A DNA stretch of 64,000 nucleotides from Silanimonas sp. (lineage in GTDB: Bacteria > Pseudomonadota > Gammaproteobacteria > Xanthomonadales > Xanthomonadaceae). The translations under genes were made by a program, and so were the position numbers. The DNA lies in the NCBI RefSeq assembly GCF_027531545.1, contig NZ_JAPZSC010000001.1, positions 372,001 through 436,000 on the forward strand. Reading direction: 5' to 3'. A model generated the notes under the pieces. It was given only the letters and a program-made list of their open reading frames with translations, did no database searches and had not been told where the DNA came from. This document shows positions 17,288 to 26,420 of the stretch, in pieces (the stretch's first letter is position 1; the number at the start of each line of letters is the position of its first letter).

Positions 17288-18955
17288 ATGCGATCCACCC
17301 TGATGGCGGGCGTCGCCCTCCTCACCAGCGCGGCCGCCTGCGCCACGCCGGTGCCGCCGGCTGCCGCCACCGCGACGGCCCAACACAGCTTCGGGCCCGA
17401 GATCTCGGCCGAGGATTTCAGCGCCCACGTGCGCACCCTCTCCGGCGATGACTTCGCCGGCCGCTCGCCCGGCGGCATCGGCGAGACCAAGACCGTCGAG
17501 TACCTGATCGCCCAGCTGCAGCGCCTCGGCCTCCAGCCCGGCAACAACGGTTCGTGGACGCAGGACGTCCCAATGACCGAGACCAAGGCCGACGACAAGA
17601 CCAGCACCTTCACGCTCACCACGGCGAAGCAGACGCTGGCCCCGACGATCGGGCCCGAAGTGGTGGTCGGCACGCGCACCGGCCAGCCGGAAGTGAGCAT
17701 CGACGGCAGCGAGCTCGTGTTCGTCGGCTACGGCGTGAACGCGCCGGAAGCCGGCTGGAACGACTACGACGGCCTCGACGTCAAGGGCAAGACGGTCGTG
17801 ATGCTGATCAACGACCCGGGCTTCCACGTCGGCAGCACCGAGCTGTTCGGCGGCAAGCGCATGACCTACTACGGGCGCTGGACCTACAAGTTCGAGGAAG
17901 CGGCCCGCCAGGGCGCCGCCGCGGCGCTGATCATCCATGACGACGCCGGCGCGGCCTACCCGTGGGAAGTGGTGCAGAACAGCTGGGGCGGCCCGCAGTT
18001 CGACCTGCCGCCCAGCGAAGACCCGGAACCGCGCCTGCCCGCGCAGGGCTGGATCAACGCCGCCACCGCGACCACGCTGTTCGCCGACGCCGGCCTCGAC
18101 TTCGAGGCGATGCGCACGGCCGCCAACCAGCCCGGCTTCAAGGCCGTGCCGTTGAAGGCCACGTTCTCGCTGTCGCTGAAGAGCAGCTCGCGCAGCGCGA
18201 CCTCGCAGAACGTGATCGCCATGCTGCCGGGCACCACGCATCCGGACGAGGCCATCGTCTACACCGCGCACTGGGACCACCTCGGCCGCAACTTCTCGGG
18301 CGTGGGTGATCGCATCTTCAACGGCGCCATCGACAACGCCACCGGCGTGGCCGGCGTGCTGGAGATCGCCGAGGCCTTCACGGTGCAGCGCCCGGCACCG
18401 GAACGCAGCATGGTCTTCCTGTTCGTCACGCTGGAGGAATCCGGCCTGCTCGGCTCGAAGTACTACGCCGCGCACCCGGCCATCCCGCTGGAGAAGACCG
18501 TCGCCGTCATCAACCTCGACGCGATGAGCGTCATCGGCCCCTCGAAGGAGCTGGTGGTGATCGGTCTTGGCAACTCGACGCTCGACGACGTCGCCCGCCC
18601 CTTCGCCGAAGCGCAGGACCGAGTGCTGATGGAGGAGAGCGAGCCGCAGAACGGCTACTTCTTCCGCTCCGACCACTTCAACTTCGCCAAGGCCGGCGTG
18701 CCGGCGCTGTACGCCAAGGGCGGCGTCGACCACCGCGAGAAGGGCCGCGAGTACGGCCTCGCGTGGATGACGGACTACACGGCGGTGCGCTACCACAAGG
18801 TCGGCGACAACTACGATGCCAGCTGGGACCTGCGCGGCACCATGCAGGACCTGAAGCTGCTTTACGACGTGGGCCGCACCTTGGGCGGCAACCGCGAATG
18901 GCCGAACTACGTGGAGGGCAACGCCTTCCGCAAGACCGACCAACGCGGGCAGTAA
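17288..18955 (+). CDS. Exported M28-family metallopeptidase
   Basis: M28 enzymes are di-zinc aminopeptidases or carboxypeptidases. The 555-residue protein has a signal peptide with a possible but weak lipobox ending at Cys about 19 (TSAAAC), a PA-type insert domain (about 140-260) and the peptidase core (about 290-540). The zinc ligands are visible: YTAHWDHLG (His, Asp), GAIDNATGVA (Asp), the catalytic glutamates in VTLEESGLLG, INLDAM (Asp) and the last histidine in VRYHKVGD. GTG at 17285 is immediately followed by ATG 17288; TTGGAG upstream fits the ATG better. The gene ends before a strong hairpin terminator. Confidence 0.92.
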   Translation: MRSTLMAGVALLTSAAACATPVPPAAATATAQHSFGPEISAEDFSAHVRTLSGDDFAGRSPGGIGETKTVEYLIAQLQRLGLQPGNNGSWTQDVPMTETKADDKTSTFTLTTAKQTLAPTIGPEVVVGTRTGQPEVSIDGSELVFVGYGVNAPEAGWNDYDGLDVKGKTVVMLINDPGFHVGSTELFGGKRMTYYGRWTYKFEEAARQGAAAALIIHDDAGAAYPWEVVQNSWGGPQFDLPPSEDPEPRLPAQGWINAATATTLFADAGLDFEAMRTAANQPGFKAVPLKATFSLSLKSSSRSATSQNVIAMLPGTTHPDEAIVYTAHWDHLGRNFSGVGDRIFNGAIDNATGVAGVLEIAEAFTVQRPAPERSMVFLFVTLEESGLLGSKYYAAHPAIPLEKTVAVINLDAMSVIGPSKELVVIGLGNSTLDDVARPFAEAQDRVLMEESEPQNGYFFRSDHFNFAKAGVPALYAKGGVDHREKGREYGLAWMTDYTAVRYHKVGDNYDASWDLRGTMQDLKLLYDVGRTLGGNREWPNYVEGNAFRKTDQRGQ

Positions 18956-18993
18956 TCGTTCGGCGGTCCCGATCCTCGGGCCATCGGAATGAA

Positions 18994-19019
18994 AAACGGG
19001 CGCCGCGAGGCGCCCGTTT
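18994..19019. terminator. Bidirectional rho-independent terminator
   Basis: A perfect 11-bp stem (AAACGGGCGCC with GGCGCCCGTTT) around the tetraloop GCGA, flanked by an A run on one side and T's on the other. It sits between the convergent M28 and S9 peptidase genes and can serve both. Confidence 0.88.
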
Positions 19020-19061
19020 CCGTTCCAGCCCATGACCGGCGGGAACGCCGCCGGCGCGGGT

Positions 19062-20969
19062 TCAGTCGGCCTTTCGCACGTGGGTGTCGAGGAACTTCAG
19101 ATAAGACTCCTGCGCAGTGATGCGGTTTTCGCGGCGCAGGAACCCATGGCCCTCGTCGGGGAACAGCACGTACTCCACGGGCACGTTGTTGGCCCGCGCC
19201 GCGGCCACCAGCTCGTCCGATTCCACCTGCAGCACGCGCGGGTCGTTGGCACCCTGCACCACCAGCATCGGCCGCACGATGTTCTTCGCATGGAACAGCG
19301 GCGAGATGCGGCGGTGGCGCTCGGCGTCGGTGGCCGGATCGCCCATCTCGTCGTAGAGCGCCTGCCGCTGCGCGCCCCACCACGCCGGGATGGATTCGAG
19401 CGTGCGCACCCAGTTGGTGACGCCGAAGATGTTGATGCCGGCCTCGAAGGCCTCCGGATGGAAGGTGAGCGCCGCGGCCGTGATGTAGCCGCCGTAGGAG
19501 CCGCCCATCACCGCCACTTCGTCGTCGGCCACCCAGTCCTGCGCACGCAGCCAGTCGCCGCCGGCCACGATGTCGCGCAGATCGGCTTCGCCGTGCTTGC
19601 GGTCGTCCATGTGGAAGAAGGTCTTGCCGTAGCCCGAGGAGCCGCGGTTGTTGGCGCCGAGCACGGCATAACCGTGGTTGACGAGGTGCTGGACCATCGC
19701 GCTGTAGCCGCGGCGCGTCTGCCCGCCGGGACCGCCGTGCACCAGCACGACCGCCGGCACCGGGTTCGCGGCCGAGGCGCCTTTCGGGCGGTAAAGCACC
19801 GACGGAATCTCAACGCCCCCTTCGGCCTTGTAGCGAATGATCGTCGCCTCGACGAGGTGCGATTCGTCGATGGCCGGATTGAGCGCGGTGGTGAGACGAC
19901 GCACCTTGCGGTCGGCCAGATCGGCAACGAAGACATCGGACGGCGACGTGTCGGAGGCCACGGTGAACGCCACGCGCGCCTCGTCCGGCGAGAAGCGCAC
20001 CGCCCCGATGTCGCCGTCGGGAAGGCCCTCGAAGCGAAGCGGCTGGCCGTCGCGGGTGTCGAGGATCGTCAGCGCGGTGCTGGCATCGGCATTGACGGCC
20101 GAAACCCGGTAGCGGCCGCTGGGCGACCACGAAACGAACATCACGTCCCAATCCGCCTCGATCAGCGGCGTCTGCTCGCCCGAAGCGAGGTCATGCGTCC
20201 AAGCCTGGTTGAACTCGCCGTGCGCATTAGTGGCGAACACCAGCGTCTTCGCGTCCGGCGTGAAGCCATAGACGCTGGTCGACACCGCGCCCTCGCCCGG
20301 GGTGATCAGCGTGGGCTTACCGTCGCCTGTCAGATCGACGAGATAGACGTCGGAGTCCGCCGAGGTGTTGGGTTTCTCCAGCGCCACCCAGCGGCCATCG
20401 GTCGAGACCCCGGCGGGCATGAAACCGCCGGGATTCTGGAACAGGATGCGGCTCTCGAAGGTGCGGGTGTCGTAGCCGAGCACGTCGAAGGCCTGCGGGT
20501 CACGGGCGTTCGAGGTGACCCACAGGGTCTTGCCGTCCGGGCTCAGGCCCGCAAAGCCGGCCTTGAGCTTGTCGCCGGGCGTGAGGTCGCGGAGCGAGCC
20601 GTCAGCCTCGCGCAGGTAGACGTGCGTGAGCTCGTTACCACCCTTGTCGCCCTGCACCAGCACGCGGCCGTCCGGCAGGTAGCTGGCGGCGAACACCGCA
20701 TCGGTGGTCGACGTGGTCAGCGGTACCGGAGCGCCCCCGGCCACCGGCAGCGCGTAGGCGTTGAAGACGCCCGTGGCGTCGGAACTGATCAATACCGAGC
20801 GGCCGTCCGGCGAGAACGCCAGCCCGCCTGCATCGGCCACGCGGAAACTGGTGGTGTCGAAGAACTGCGCGGCCGTGTACTTGGGCACGGTTTCGGCAGC
20901 GGCGGACCCGACGGGCGCGAGCGCCCCGACGAGCATCAGTGCAGCGGACAACAGGCTTGTGGCGCGCAT
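19062..20969 (-). CDS. Exported S9-family prolyl oligopeptidase / dipeptidyl aminopeptidase
   Basis: An S9 serine peptidase expected to cleave peptides in the periplasm. The 635-residue protein has a signal peptide (about 1-25), an N-terminal beta-propeller-type region (about 40-370, with repeated blades such as SPDGRSVLIS and SPDEARVAFT), and a C-terminal alpha/beta-hydrolase domain (about 385-635). The catalytic serine is in MGGSYGGYITAAAL, the aspartate in VVQGANDPRV, and the histidine in FPDEGHGFLRR. It is the last of three same-strand genes (M1 peptidase, alpha/beta hydrolase, this one), but it has its own -10-like TAGGCT 31 nt upstream. Confidence 0.93.
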   Translation of the reverse strand: MRATSLLSAALMLVGALAPVGSAAAETVPKYTAAQFFDTTSFRVADAGGLAFSPDGRSVLISSDATGVFNAYALPVAGGAPVPLTTSTTDAVFAASYLPDGRVLVQGDKGGNELTHVYLREADGSLRDLTPGDKLKAGFAGLSPDGKTLWVTSNARDPQAFDVLGYDTRTFESRILFQNPGGFMPAGVSTDGRWVALEKPNTSADSDVYLVDLTGDGKPTLITPGEGAVSTSVYGFTPDAKTLVFATNAHGEFNQAWTHDLASGEQTPLIEADWDVMFVSWSPSGRYRVSAVNADASTALTILDTRDGQPLRFEGLPDGDIGAVRFSPDEARVAFTVASDTSPSDVFVADLADRKVRRLTTALNPAIDESHLVEATIIRYKAEGGVEIPSVLYRPKGASAANPVPAVVLVHGGPGGQTRRGYSAMVQHLVNHGYAVLGANNRGSSGYGKTFFHMDDRKHGEADLRDIVAGGDWLRAQDWVADDEVAVMGGSYGGYITAAALTFHPEAFEAGINIFGVTNWVRTLESIPAWWGAQRQALYDEMGDPATDAERHRRISPLFHAKNIVRPMLVVQGANDPRVLQVESDELVAAARANNVPVEYVLFPDEGHGFLRRENRITAQESYLKFLDTHVRKAD

Positions 20970-21000
20970 CGGCGGACTCCCAGGCTGGAAACGCCTGCCG

Positions 21001-21006
21001 AGCCTA
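21001..21006 (-). promoter_or_regulatory. Putative -10 element for the S9 peptidase gene
   Basis: TAGGCT followed by CGG on the minus strand, 31 nt before the S9 ATG, overlapping the stop codon of the upstream hydrolase gene. It matches the TAnnCT(C/G)GG form seen upstream of several genes here. Confidence 0.4.
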
Positions 21007-22005
21007 CTCCACGGACGGCGCGGGCAGCGTCACCTTGGCCTGCGAGCGCAGCGCATCGGCCACCTCGGACACAGCGGCCATCATCGGCATGTGGCCGCAG
21101 CCGGGCAGCATCACCGTGCGCGACTCGCGCAGGCCCGCCGCATAGAGCGCCGCCGAGCTCGGGTCGATCACGCGGTCGTCGTCGCACCACAGCAAGAGCG
21201 CGGGCGCACGGATGTCACCCAGCAGCGGCTGCACCGCGAAGGCTTCGTCGCCGCGCAGGCGCGCGAGGACGTCCCGCTCGAACGCGTTGTCGGCGATGCG
21301 CCGCGCGATGAGGGCGCGGTCCGCCGGCCACGGCACGAAGGGCGGGTCGGTGAACACGAGGCCGAGGTAGCGGTCGAGCGATGCGCGGTCCTCGACGGCG
21401 AAGGGGTGTCCGCCCTCGAGTACGGCGCGGCCGAACTCGTTCGGCGCGAAGGGCACGCCCGCCGCCGACAGCAGGGCGATGCGCCGCACGCGCTCGGGAT
21501 GGCGGGCGGCGACGAGGCCGGTGATGTGGCCGCCCATCGAATGCCCGGCCAGCAGCTCAGGCGTGCGCGGCAGCGTGCCGAGCCACGCGGCGATGCGCTC
21601 GGATTGCGCCACCACGCCGTAATCGGCGCCGGGCTCGCGCTGGCTCTCGCCCCAGCCCGGCAGGTCCGGTGCGATGACGCGATGCGTGGCCGAGAGCTCG
21701 GCCATCAGCGGCAGCCAGTTCTCCTTCGCCCCGGTGAAGCCGTGCAGCAGCACGACCAGCGGCGCGTCAGCCGGCCCAGCCTCGAGCTGCACGATGCGCT
21801 GGCCGTCGACCTCGACGCTGCGCACCTCCGCACCGGCCTGGAGGCGCTGCGCGGCGAACCAGCCCTGCAGCGCCCACTCCGGCCGCCACGCGAGCAGGCC
21901 GATGACGATCAGGACGTCGAAAGCCAGCGCCGCGAGGAGGATCGTGCGGCGCCGCAGACCACGCGGCGCACCGGACGACACGGTCGGCACGCGCGCGGCG
22001 GGCAT
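21004..22005 (-). CDS. Membrane-anchored alpha/beta hydrolase
   Basis: A 333-residue alpha/beta-fold hydrolase; the substrate is unknown. An N-terminal hydrophobic helix (about 22-40, TILLAALAFDVLIVIGLLAW) should anchor it in the membrane with the enzyme in the periplasm. Core motifs are the oxyanion segment VVLLHGFTGAKENW, the nucleophile serine in LAGHSMGGHI, the aspartate in LLLWCDDDRVIDP and the histidine in MLPGCGHMP. The gene starts six bases after the stop of the M1 peptidase gene, so the two are almost certainly one transcript. Lipase, esterase or haloperoxidase-like activity are all possible. Confidence 0.85.
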   Translation of the reverse strand: MPAARVPTVSSGAPRGLRRRTILLAALAFDVLIVIGLLAWRPEWALQGWFAAQRLQAGAEVRSVEVDGQRIVQLEAGPADAPLVVLLHGFTGAKENWLPLMAELSATHRVIAPDLPGWGESQREPGADYGVVAQSERIAAWLGTLPRTPELLAGHSMGGHITGLVAARHPERVRRIALLSAAGVPFAPNEFGRAVLEGGHPFAVEDRASLDRYLGLVFTDPPFVPWPADRALIARRIADNAFERDVLARLRGDEAFAVQPLLGDIRAPALLLWCDDDRVIDPSSAALYAAGLRESRTVMLPGCGHMPMMAAVSEVADALRSQAKVTLPAPSVE

Positions 22006-22011
22006 CGCGGC

Positions 22012-23877
22012 TTACTTCGCCGCCGCGTCGAGCACGGCCTGCACGGCGCCGCGGGTGATCGGGTGGTAGCCCGCGCTGGCCTGCTGCAGCACCTGGCTCG
22101 CGAAGGCGAGGCCATCCGGCGTCTCGGCGAGGGCCACGTAGCTCGGCATGATCAGCTTGCGACGGCCGACCTTGCGCAGGAACTGCGCCAGCGCCGGACG
22201 CGCTTCGAAATAGCCGGCGCGCACGGTGATGGGGTACCAGCGCTGCGCGATCTCGCCGTTGGTGGTGCCGGTGAAGCGGAAGGCGCCGTCCAGCTCCAGC
22301 AGGCGCTCGGCGGCGATGTCCTCCGGCAGGCCCTCAAGGAAGTGCACCCACTCCTGCGTGATCCACTTCGAGGTGTCGAGCTCGGCGACCGCGACGCGGC
22401 GCTTCAGCCAGTCGTCGCGCGCGACGTCGACGGCAGCGAGGCGCGGCGACGTGGCCGCCACGGCGGTCTCCGGCAGGCCGGGACCGGCGATCCACGCGGC
22501 CAGCTCGGCCTCGGTGAGCTTGCCCGGGTTCTTCGCGATCAGCTCGCGACGCAGGAAGGCGAGGAAGTCATCGGTGGTCACGCTCTTGAACGCGTGTTCG
22601 TCGAACCACGTCCGCAGGAAGGGGTCGAAGGCCTCGCGGCCGAAGCGCTGTTCGAGGAAGGACAGGAACCACTGGCCCTTGATGTAGGCGACATCCGTCA
22701 GTGCTTCATCCGGGTCGCGGCCCGGCGACGGCGGCAGCGCCAGCACCTGCTGGGCTGGCGGCAGCGAGGCCAGTTCCGCGCGCAGGCCGGTCTGGCTCAC
22801 CACGTCCTCCATGTCGGCCTGCTCTCGGCCGTAGACGGCTTCGACGATGCGGTTCTCGACGTAGCTGGTGAAGCCCTCGTTGAGCCACATGTCCTTCCAG
22901 CTGGCGTTGGTGACGAGGTTGCCCGACCACGAGTGCGCCAGCTCGTGCGCGATCAGCGAAACCAGCGATTTGTCGCCGGTGATCACCGTCGGCGTGATGA
23001 AGGAGAGGCGCGGGTTCTCCATGCCACCGAACGGAAAGCTGGCCGGCAGGATCAGCAGGTCGTAGCGCTCCCAGCGGTAGGGGCCGTACAGCGTCTCGGT
23101 GGCGGCGATCATCTTCTCCGTGTCGCTGAACTCGGCGGCGGCGCGCTCGAGCACCGGCGCCTCGGCCCACACGCCGGCACGCTCCGAGATCGCCTTGAAG
23201 CGGAAATCGCCCACCGCGATCGCCAGCAGGTAGCTGGGGATCGGCTGCGCCATCGTGAAGCGATAGTCGCCGTCGGCGCGCGCAGCAGGGTCGTTGTCGG
23301 CGCTCATCAGCGCCATCAGGCCCGGCGCGGTGCGGATGCGCGCGGTGTAGGTGAAGCGCACGCCCGGGGTGTCCTGCAGCGGCACCCAGCTGCGCGCATG
23401 GATGGCCTGCGACTGGCTGAAGAGCAGCGGCTGCTTGCCGCCCGCGGTCATCGCCGGGGTCATCCACTGCAGGCCCGAAGCCTCGGGCGACGTGCGGTAG
23501 CGGATGCGCACCGCGTCCATCCGCGAAGGCAGGGCGATGGTGAGCGTGCTGCCGAAGATCGCGTCGCGCTCGGCGAGGCTGAACTCGACGCGCTGCCAGC
23601 GGCCGTCGCCCTTGCGGGCCTGCACGCGCTCGATGGCGAGATCGCGGGTATCGAGCACCAGCTTGGCGGGGCCGGTCGTCGTGGCGTCGGCCCAGGCCAG
23701 CGTGTGGGTCACGTCGCCGGCCAGCGTGCGCTGAGCGAAGTCCACGCGGAGATCGAGCGCCATGGCGCTGATGCGCACGACGGTGGGCTCGGCGGCGCTG
23801 TGCTCGTCACGGGCTCGGTCGGCCGACTGGGCGACCGACGCGAAGAGAGCGAGGGCGAAGGCGAGGATCAAGCGCAT
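22012..23877 (-). CDS. Exported M1-family metallopeptidase (aminopeptidase)
   Basis: M1 aminopeptidases remove N-terminal residues with a single zinc. The 621-residue protein has a signal peptide (about 1-18, LILAFALALFASVAQSA) and the M1 beta-saddle, catalytic and helical domains. The exopeptidase motif appears as FGGMENPRLSF, and the zinc site as LIAHELAHSWSGN with the downstream glutamate in WLNEGFTSYVE. Its length and helical C-terminus resemble the leukotriene A4 hydrolase/cold-active aminopeptidase branch. A TAAACT hexamer 29 nt upstream is a plausible -10. The adjacent hydrolase gene follows after six bases. Confidence 0.94.
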   Translation of the reverse strand: MRLILAFALALFASVAQSADRARDEHSAAEPTVVRISAMALDLRVDFAQRTLAGDVTHTLAWADATTTGPAKLVLDTRDLAIERVQARKGDGRWQRVEFSLAERDAIFGSTLTIALPSRMDAVRIRYRTSPEASGLQWMTPAMTAGGKQPLLFSQSQAIHARSWVPLQDTPGVRFTYTARIRTAPGLMALMSADNDPAARADGDYRFTMAQPIPSYLLAIAVGDFRFKAISERAGVWAEAPVLERAAAEFSDTEKMIAATETLYGPYRWERYDLLILPASFPFGGMENPRLSFITPTVITGDKSLVSLIAHELAHSWSGNLVTNASWKDMWLNEGFTSYVENRIVEAVYGREQADMEDVVSQTGLRAELASLPPAQQVLALPPSPGRDPDEALTDVAYIKGQWFLSFLEQRFGREAFDPFLRTWFDEHAFKSVTTDDFLAFLRRELIAKNPGKLTEAELAAWIAGPGLPETAVAATSPRLAAVDVARDDWLKRRVAVAELDTSKWITQEWVHFLEGLPEDIAAERLLELDGAFRFTGTTNGEIAQRWYPITVRAGYFEARPALAQFLRKVGRRKLIMPSYVALAETPDGLAFASQVLQQASAGYHPITRGAVQAVLDAAAK

Positions 23878-23906
23878 GCGGGCAGGGCCATCCGGGGAAT
23901 GGCTGG

Positions 23907-23912
23907 AGTTTA
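23907..23912 (-). promoter_or_regulatory. Putative -10 element for the M1 peptidase-hydrolase operon
   Basis: TAAACT on the minus strand, 29 nt before the M1 peptidase ATG. It is another member of the TAnnCT set. Confidence 0.42.
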
Positions 23913-23933
23913 CTCAATGCGCAGCGAGGGCCC

Positions 23934-25064
23934 TTACCGGGCGTCGAGGGCGCCGACCGCCACGCGCCAGCCGGCGTCGGCCTGCAAGGCCTCGGCGTCG
24001 CGGAACACCCCCCACAGCCCGGCGGGAAGATCGCGGAACGCTTCGGCGTAACGCGCCGCATCGCGCGATTCGCCGGTGACGTCGCGGATTCGGATCGCCG
24101 CCACGCGTCCTGGCCACGCCCGCGCCGTGGCGCCGTAGATCTCGGGATCGCGCTCGCCGGAATCGCCGACGAGCACGAATCGACGCGCCGGCGCGGCGGC
24201 CAGCAGCGCGTCCAGGACCGCGCGCTTGTGCGAGAACGTGCCGGTCTCACCGAACAGGTCCTCCAGCACCTCCACCTCGCGCAGGTGCAAGCTTCCCTCG
24301 GGAAAGGCCGCGTCGCGAAGAAAGCCGGCCAGGACCGGGTACAGCGGATGGGGGCTGCCAGACAGGTAGTGGAAGCGCGTGCCGTTTTCACCGCCGGAGG
24401 CATCCGTCCTTGCGTCGATGGCCCGGTAGGCCGCCGCCATGCCCCCGACTGGCTTGAAGGGGCGAACAAAGGTGTTCATCAGCATCGCGTGGCGATCGAG
24501 CACGCGAGTGTCCTTGATCGTGTCGTCGATATCCGAGACGACGGAGAGGCCCTCCGCGGGCAGCACCAGCGCGCGGAGCGGCGGTACCTCAGGGGCCGCA
24601 CGGCGGATGGCGTCGTCGGCGATGCGCTCGAAGCGCCACCACCGCCCCGGTGGCGGCGCCGTGGCCAGGTCGACGCAGTGACGGATCCGGCCCTCCGCAT
24701 CGCTGGCGGGCAACGGCAACGCGTCCGACACGCCCTGCACGCGCACCACCAGGCGCTTGCCGCGCTCGTCATCGGTGAGGAACAGGCGCGAACGAGTGTC
24801 GAAACGGGCGCGGTCGTCGCTGGACAGGGCATCGCGATCCACCCCCAGCGCGGCGGCCAGCAACGCGGCGGCGCCCGGGCGCCGCTCAACCTCGAACACC
24901 CAGGCGTCGACGCAGAACCGCCAACGACCGTCCGCTGTCGGATGGGCGAGGCCGTCATGGAACCGCACGCGCTCGTCGTCGCGAAGGCCCTCGGTGGCCA
25001 CGGCAGTGGCCACGGGGGTGCCCGCGGCCAACAGCGCGGCGAGACCCACCGGGAGGCGGCGCAT
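23934..25064 (-). CDS. Exported App1-type phosphatase domain protein (DUF2183)
   Basis: App1-like proteins carry a HAD-type phosphatidate phosphatase domain named after yeast App1. The 376-residue protein has a signal peptide (about 1-23), an N-terminal beta-rich region (about 40-150), and the HAD-like domain (about 170-340). The catalytic DxDxT motif is VVSDIDDTIKDT (about 178), and other HAD landmarks are HYLSGSPHPLYP and VLVGDSGERDPEIY. The ATG at 25064 lies 11 bases after the ubiE stop, so the two genes are probably co-transcribed. Lipid phosphatase activity is inferred from the family; in bacteria the substrate is not settled. Confidence 0.83.
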   Translation of the reverse strand: MRRLPVGLAALLAAGTPVATAVATEGLRDDERVRFHDGLAHPTADGRWRFCVDAWVFEVERRPGAAALLAAALGVDRDALSSDDRARFDTRSRLFLTDDERGKRLVVRVQGVSDALPLPASDAEGRIRHCVDLATAPPPGRWWRFERIADDAIRRAAPEVPPLRALVLPAEGLSVVSDIDDTIKDTRVLDRHAMLMNTFVRPFKPVGGMAAAYRAIDARTDASGGENGTRFHYLSGSPHPLYPVLAGFLRDAAFPEGSLHLREVEVLEDLFGETGTFSHKRAVLDALLAAAPARRFVLVGDSGERDPEIYGATARAWPGRVAAIRIRDVTGESRDAARYAEAFRDLPAGLWGVFRDAEALQADAGWRVAVGALDAR

Positions 25065-25075
25065 CGCCGCGCGGG

Positions 25076-25837
25076 TCACACCCGATAGCCGGAATGGATC
25101 GCGCAAATGCCGGCGCTGAGGTTGCGGTAGTCGCAGCGCTCGAAACCGGCCTCGGCCATCATCGCCTTGAGCTCGTCCTGCGGCGGGTGCTTGCGGATGC
25201 TCTCGGCGAGGTACTGGTAGCTCGCCGAATCGTTCGCGAACAGCTGGCCCAGACGCGGCAGCACCTTGAAGCTGTGGAAGTCGTACACCGGCTTGAACCA
25301 CTCCGGCTTCACTTCCGAGAACTCCAGCACCAGGGCGCGGCCGCCGAGCTTCAGCACGCGGTGCATCTCGCGCAGCGCCTTCGCCTTGTCGGTGACATTG
25401 CGCAATCCAAACGCGATGGTGACGAGGTCGAAGCTCGCATCCGGGAAAGGCAGGGCTTCGGCGTTCAGCTGCACCCAGCGCAGGCCGCGAACGAGGCCGC
25501 GGTCGGTGAGGCGGTCGCGGCCGACGCCGAGCATCGCGGCGTTGATGTCGCCAACGACGACCTCGCCGGATTCACCCACGCGCTCGTGCAGCAGGGCGGC
25601 GATGTCGCCCGTGCCGCCGGCGAGATCGAGCACGCGGTCGCCCTTCGCCACGCCGGAGGTGGCCACGAAATAGCGCTTCCACACCCGATGCACGCCGAGG
25701 CTCATCAGGTCGTTCATCAGGTCGTACTTGCCGGCCACCGACGAAAACACCTCGCGCACCAGGCCGGCCTTCTCGGCGGTGGGCACGTCGCGGAAGCCGA
25801 AGTGGGTCGTGCCCTCGGGGCGGGATTCAGTGCTCAT
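25076..25837 (-). CDS. ubiE: Demethylmenaquinone/ubiquinone C-methyltransferase
   Basis: UbiE methylates 2-octaprenyl-6-methoxy-benzoquinol (and demethylmenaquinol where present) with S-adenosylmethionine, so it serves respiratory quinone supply. The 253-residue protein has normal length. SAM-binding motif I is [15 protein letters not shown] (about 68-82), followed by [10 protein letters not shown] and the conserved [15 protein letters not shown] and [12 protein letters not shown] family signatures. The frame is open further upstream, but ATG 25837 begins the conserved protein. A GATAAT hexamer lies only seven nt before this ATG and there is no Shine-Dalgarno sequence, so the mRNA may be leaderless. 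Confidence 0.96.
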   Translation of the reverse strand: MSTESRPEGTTHFGFRDVPTAEKAGLVREVFSSVAGKYDLMNDLMSLGVHRVWKRYFVATSGVAKGDRVLDLAGGTGDIAALLHERVGESGEVVVGDINAAMLGVGRDRLTDRGLVRGLRWVQLNAEALPFPDASFDLVTIAFGLRNVTDKAKALREMHRVLKLGGRALVLEFSEVKPEWFKPVYDFHSFKVLPRLGQLFANDSASYQYLAESIRKHPPQDELKAMMAEAGFERCDYRNLSAGICAIHSGYRV

Positions 25838-25844
25838 GCGGCGG

Positions 25845-25850
25845 ATTATC
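25845..25850 (-). promoter_or_regulatory. Putative -10 element abutting ubiE (leaderless type)
   Basis: GATAAT on the minus strand ends seven nt before the ubiE ATG. Transcription would start at or within a base or two of the A of the start codon. Confidence 0.45.
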
Positions 25851-25914
25851 CCACCGGTGCCGTCGCGATGGCGCGTTCCGCGACCCCGTCTTGGCGTGCT
25901 GCCGTGCCGGGCGC

Positions 25915-26274
25915 TCAACCGGCGTCGCGCGACAGGCCGGCCGCCGCGAGCGCCGCCTCGTAAGCCGCCCAACGCGTGGGGTGCTCGCGGCCCAATTGGT
26001 GGAGGTAAGCCCAGGTGTACAGACCGGTCCCGTGGCCATCGTTGAAGCGCAGCGCCACCGCGTAGTGGCCCACCGGCTCGACCGCCTCGATGCCGACCTC
26101 GCGCTTTCCGGCGACGAGGATCTTCTGTTCCGGCGCGTGCCCCTGCACCTCGGCGCTGGGCGATTCCACCCGCAGGTACTCGGCCGGAAGGCGGACGTTG
26201 GCACCGTCGTCGAAGGCGACCTCGAGGGCGCGCGAGGCGCGGTGCAGGGTGATGGCGGTGGGGCGGGGCGTCAT
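25915..26274 (-). CDS. DUF971 / gamma-butyrobetaine hydroxylase-like N-terminal domain protein
   Basis: A 119-residue single-domain protein of the DUF971 (GBBH-like_N) family. The family pattern is clear: an opening strand pair ([17 protein letters not shown]), the [14 protein letters not shown] segment, then [31 protein letters not shown], which is the most conserved part. Related domains occur at the N-terminus of carnitine-biosynthesis dioxygenases and in proteins linked to iron-sulfur assembly; the role of the stand-alone bacterial form is unknown. It lies 77 bases upstream of ubiE on the same strand, an arrangement that hints at a respiratory link but does not prove one. Confidence 0.85.
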   Translation of the reverse strand: MTPRPTAITLHRASRALEVAFDDGANVRLPAEYLRVESPSAEVQGHAPEQKILVAGKREVGIEAVEPVGHYAVALRFNDGHGTGLYTWAYLHQLGREHPTRWAAYEAALAAAGLSRDAG

Positions 26275-26387
26275 GCTGCGATTTCAACAGACCTAGCGGG
26301 TCGCCGTCGCGGGTTGGCGGGGTTCAGGCACATCAGCCTCCGCTGAACATTAGGCCCTCGCTCAGGTCGGTGAAGGCCCGGGAGGAC

Positions 26388-26393
26388 TATGCT
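26388..26393 (+). promoter_or_regulatory. Putative -10 element for the exported DUF3313-like gene
   Basis: TATGCT followed by CGGGG, 27 nt before the ATG at 26421. The ribosome-binding region CTGGAGA lies between them. Confidence 0.45.
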
Positions 26394-26420
26394 CGGGGCA
26401 TCCACAGCTGGAGACCCGCC